64,000 bases of DNA from Cordia subcordata (taxonomy: Eukaryota; Streptophyta; Magnoliopsida; Boraginales; Cordiaceae): assembly GCA_028554755.1 (NCBI GenBank), contig JAPTOF010000001.1, forward strand, positions 40,071,501-40,135,500, in the 5' to 3' direction. The translations under genes and the position numbers were made by a program. Under the pieces are notes generated by a model. That model was not told where the DNA came from. It did no database searches and saw only the letters and a list, made by a program, of their open reading frames with translations. Shown here one piece after another: positions 61,301 through 64,000 of this stretch (position 1 is its first letter; every line of letters starts with the position of its first letter).

Positions 61301-61456
61301 AAACCTCGTTTTGGCCATAATGCCCTTGGATGACTATGGTTACCATGAGACCAGGACAAAATTGAGTCCTCCAAGGGCGGTACGATAAGACAAGGCTGTT
61401 AATTGTTAGTTAAATAAAAATGAGATTTTTGTTATGATATTTTTATTAAAAAAAAA

Positions 61457-62311
61457 GGGTAAATTTCACAATAAGTCCTTATTATTTCTCTATTTTTTCA
61501 AAGTAATTCTTATTATTTTAAAATATTTAAATTAGTCCTTAATGTTTCACAAATATTATTTAAAAAAATTTATATTATTCCCAATATTTCACAAAATTAG
61601 TCAAACTAATCCTTATTATTTGAAAAGAATTCATACTAGTCCCTAATGTTTTACAAACTTATTTAAGTTAGTCCCTGTTTTAAGAAAAATAAATAAAAAA
61701 TATTGGAACTAATTTTATTTTATTTTTTTTATTCTTAGTTGATTCTAATACCTTGAACTTTTGTACTGTAAATTTCATTATGGAATAATTTTTAGACAAT
61801 AAAAGTTCCTAATTTTCATTAAAAAATTTCAATCAAATTTCTAATGTATCTTATAAAAGTTCACAATAAATCCAAATATGCAAAGAATGCAATAATTATC
61901 ATCCAAAATGTTAAATTCCTACTGCTTTTTTTCTTTTTGGCTAGAAATTCTTGTTTAAAAAAATAGATAATCGGATTTCGTTTTATAGCGCAAAGGTTAA
62001 GATTGTCAATTGCTTTTATGTTTGAGGTCATTTGGGACATTTTCGTCAAAACTAACATCCATTCTAATTGTAGGGACTAATCTGACCATAATAATTAAAC
62101 ATTGGGGACTTATATGAATTATTTGAAATAATAGGGATTAAAATTAAAAAATATGTAAACATTAGGGATTTATTTGAATTTAACTCTAACTGCAGGGACT
62201 AATTTGACTATAATAAGTAAACATTAAGGACTTGTATGAATTATTTGTAACAATAGGGACTAAAATGAAAAAAGGTATTAACAGTAAGGACTTATTTGAA
62301 TTTAACTCTAA
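61457..62311. mobile_element. Long fold-back element (~855 bp) with repeated AGTCC(C/T)TA subunits
   Basis: The left part starts GGGTAAATTTCACAATAAGT and repeats blocks of TTAGTCC(T/C)TAATG(T)TTCACAAA. The right part contains the complement (TAGGGACTAATTTGAC, GGACTTATTTGAATTTAACTC) and ends near 62311. The two halves are inverted copies, each built from several short subrepeats. No transposase is encoded and the target duplication could not be fixed because both ends abut A-runs. Confidence 0.6.
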
Positions 62312-62595
62312 AAAAAAATGGGTATTGATTTGTGATTATCATGTTTGTGATCTTATCTAAAAATATCGTTATTATGAAATTTGGTTATTTATATCTAATT
62401 ACAAGAAAGAGGGAATTAATAAAAATTTTAATGGAATTTTTACTCAGTTATACCTTAATTAATTATTCATACAAGCAAAAATAAAGTATACAATACTAAT
62501 AAAGTATATAGTGTATAAAGTGTACGGCATAATTTGCGTTAAAGAGCCTCATCTGTCCTTGTCCTTTTCACTTGACAGCAATAAATGCGAAATGG

Positions 62596-62855
62596 TAGCC
62601 CCGGGGCATAGGTGAGTTGGTAAGTGGCCAAGTGATTGGGGTGGAAACACTCCGACAACGCGGGTTCGAATCCGTGTGGTGGCAGTTCCTTGCTAAAATA
62701 TTGTGGGGCTCCTGTTTGGTTCGTGACCCGTTGATCCTTTCCCTGGCAGGGCTGCCACTCATGCACATCCCTGATTTACAACCCACCTGGTCATGGGGCC
62801 TATGGCACAGGTGGGAAAGGGGTTCGCCTTCGGATTAACTCTTTAAAAAAAAAAA
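62596..62855 (+). mobile_element. tRNA-derived SINE, ~260 bp, with 13-bp target duplication
   Basis: AAATGCGAAATGG occurs at 62583-62595 and again at 62856-62868, flanking the insert exactly. The 5' part has an A-box-like GGTGAGTTGGTAAGTGG (about 62611-62627) and a perfect pol III B box GGTTCGAATCC (62662-62672), at tRNA-like spacing. The 3' end is a poly(A) run, as expected for LINE-assisted retroposition. The body is GC-rich (for example GGGGCCTATGGCACAGGTGG) in contrast to its surroundings. The identical duplications suggest a fairly young insertion. Confidence 0.92.
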
Positions 62856-62868
62856 AAATGCGAAATGG

Positions 62869-64000
62869 CAAAACCAATTCCACTATTGCAGACACATGTC
62901 TTCTGATGAAAAGCACCGAAATGCTTATATCTTTATTTTCTATTCAAACTTCAAATCTGCAAATTCTACGTCTTTTGTGAGCCTGACTTTTTTCATAAAC
63001 ATTTTCTATAAATTTTAAAAGTATATTTTTTAAGAAGTTAAAATTTCTATTTTTTTAAAAAATATTGAATGTAAGTTTTTTTTTTCAAGGATTTCAACTC
63101 TTTTTTAAAGCTAAACTAGGTGTTTTAACTTTTATCCAAAAAAGATGAAATTCTTTTTTTTTTTCTTCAAATTCTCATAAAATAAAAGTCAATTCAAATA
63201 AGTAGACCCATAGTTATTAGCTCATACCAAACCCCAACTTTTCTGTTTTTGTTAGATCACCAACTCCCAACTTACATCTATTTCAAACTTTAATTTACTC
63301 GAGCATTCTCACAAGTGTTCAAATTATTAGGTTGACCGGCTTCGTCAACAGGAGCAGACTCATGAGTGTAGGGTTGTTATTTTTAGTGCAAGTTTTATAT
63401 TTATTTTAAAATTGAAAAGTAATTAATCACTACTAAAAATCCTTAAATAATATGTCATAAATTTCGCTCAAAAAAAAAAACTTATTTACACGTGTTTGTT
63501 CAGCTACATTGAGGAGCTGAGGGGCTCATAGTTTCTTGAGTTTAAAATTTAAATTTACTAGGGTCTAAAACAACTTCAGGACTCATACATTAATAAATTT
63601 TTTCAATGGACACAAAATTAGAATTTTAGTGTAAATATATTCTGAAAATACAACCATAGAACTTTAGTATAAATGTATTCTGAAAATACAAATATTTTTA
63701 AAAGAAAAATGTAACTTAACTCACTCTTTAATAATTTCGGTTTCAAAATTAATAAGAGTTGTAGCCTTTATTGACCCTTAAATATATTGTCACGCTTACT
63801 AGATAATAATTCATCGCAAATTTAGCCGGCAACACAATAAAAGACTCTACATAATAGCATAATTAAGATCACCCAAAGTTTGGTTAAGACAAAATAATTG
63901 TACTTCACGAGAGAGGCGTTTAAATGCCATGACAAGGAAATGTGACGTTTGAAGGACGGCAAAAATTGGGCGATCTAAAAGCTTAAACTTATAAAAGAAA
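62869..64000. other. AT-rich intergenic DNA to the right edge
   Basis: No gene is seen. A segment at about 62985-63205 (GTGAGCCTGACTTTTTT to AAAAGTCAATTCAAATAAG) may be another very degenerate copy of the Tourist-like family. The rest is oligo-A/T-rich and featureless. Confidence 0.5.

Noticed and set aside
1..64000. CRISPR arrays, operons, bacterial-type systems, rRNA or functional tRNA genes
   Set aside because: None is present. The DNA is clearly plant nuclear, and the only tRNA-like sequences are SINE promoters.

Overview
This window is nuclear DNA from a eudicot plant. The genes have short exons with GT/AG introns rich in A and T, the intergenic DNA is full of plant-type MITEs, SINEs and small LTR elements, and there is a nuclear copy of plant mitochondrial cox3. 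I could not fix the species.

Layout. On the left edge (1-386, minus) is the 5' end of an EDGP/basic-7S-globulin-like aspartic protease homologue, with an apparent 1-base frameshift. A dual-specificity (MAPK-type) phosphatase gene of five coding exons lies on the plus strand at 5598-8585. A gene-poor, repeat-rich stretch (8.7-24.5 kb) follows, holding Tourist/PIF-like MITEs, a cox3 NUMT and several short tandem repeats. All later recognisable genes are on the minus strand: a farnesylated heavy-metal-associated protein (HIPP, three exons, 24549-26821), an LUL4-type RING E3 ubiquitin ligase (three exons, 38077-45553), a single-exon conserved plant protein of unknown function (48644-49213), a VTT/DedA 'SNARE-associated Golgi protein' (nine exons, 49857-57013) and a single-exon NXPE/PC-esterase-like type II membrane protein (58997-60841). 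The four multi-exon models were built by joining splice sites by eye. Each sums to a whole number of codons (195, 588, 366 and 273 residues) and keeps the family motifs across the junctions.

From memory of the Arabidopsis map, the order protease - phosphatase - HIPP - LUL - VTT protein - large membrane protein resembles two duplicated Arabidopsis segments: around At5g19060-At5g19120 (protease, HIPP, LUL3, VTT) and around At3g06110-At3g06150 (MKP2, MUTE, HIPP, LUL4). The window looks like a largely unreduced version of that ancestral block. The MUTE bHLH gene that sits between phosphatase and HIPP in Arabidopsis was not found in the corresponding interval.

Mobile elements are the other main content: a complete non-autonomous LTR element with target duplication, PBS and PPT (31775-33321); a head-to-tail array of three LTRs separated by two short internal regions inside the first LUL intron, cut by a later MITE; a MITE inserted into an older copy of its own family; and a tRNA-derived SINE with a 13-bp target duplication. 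I see no operon-like cluster, defence system or other clearly undescribed biological system. The most interesting points are evolutionary and structural.
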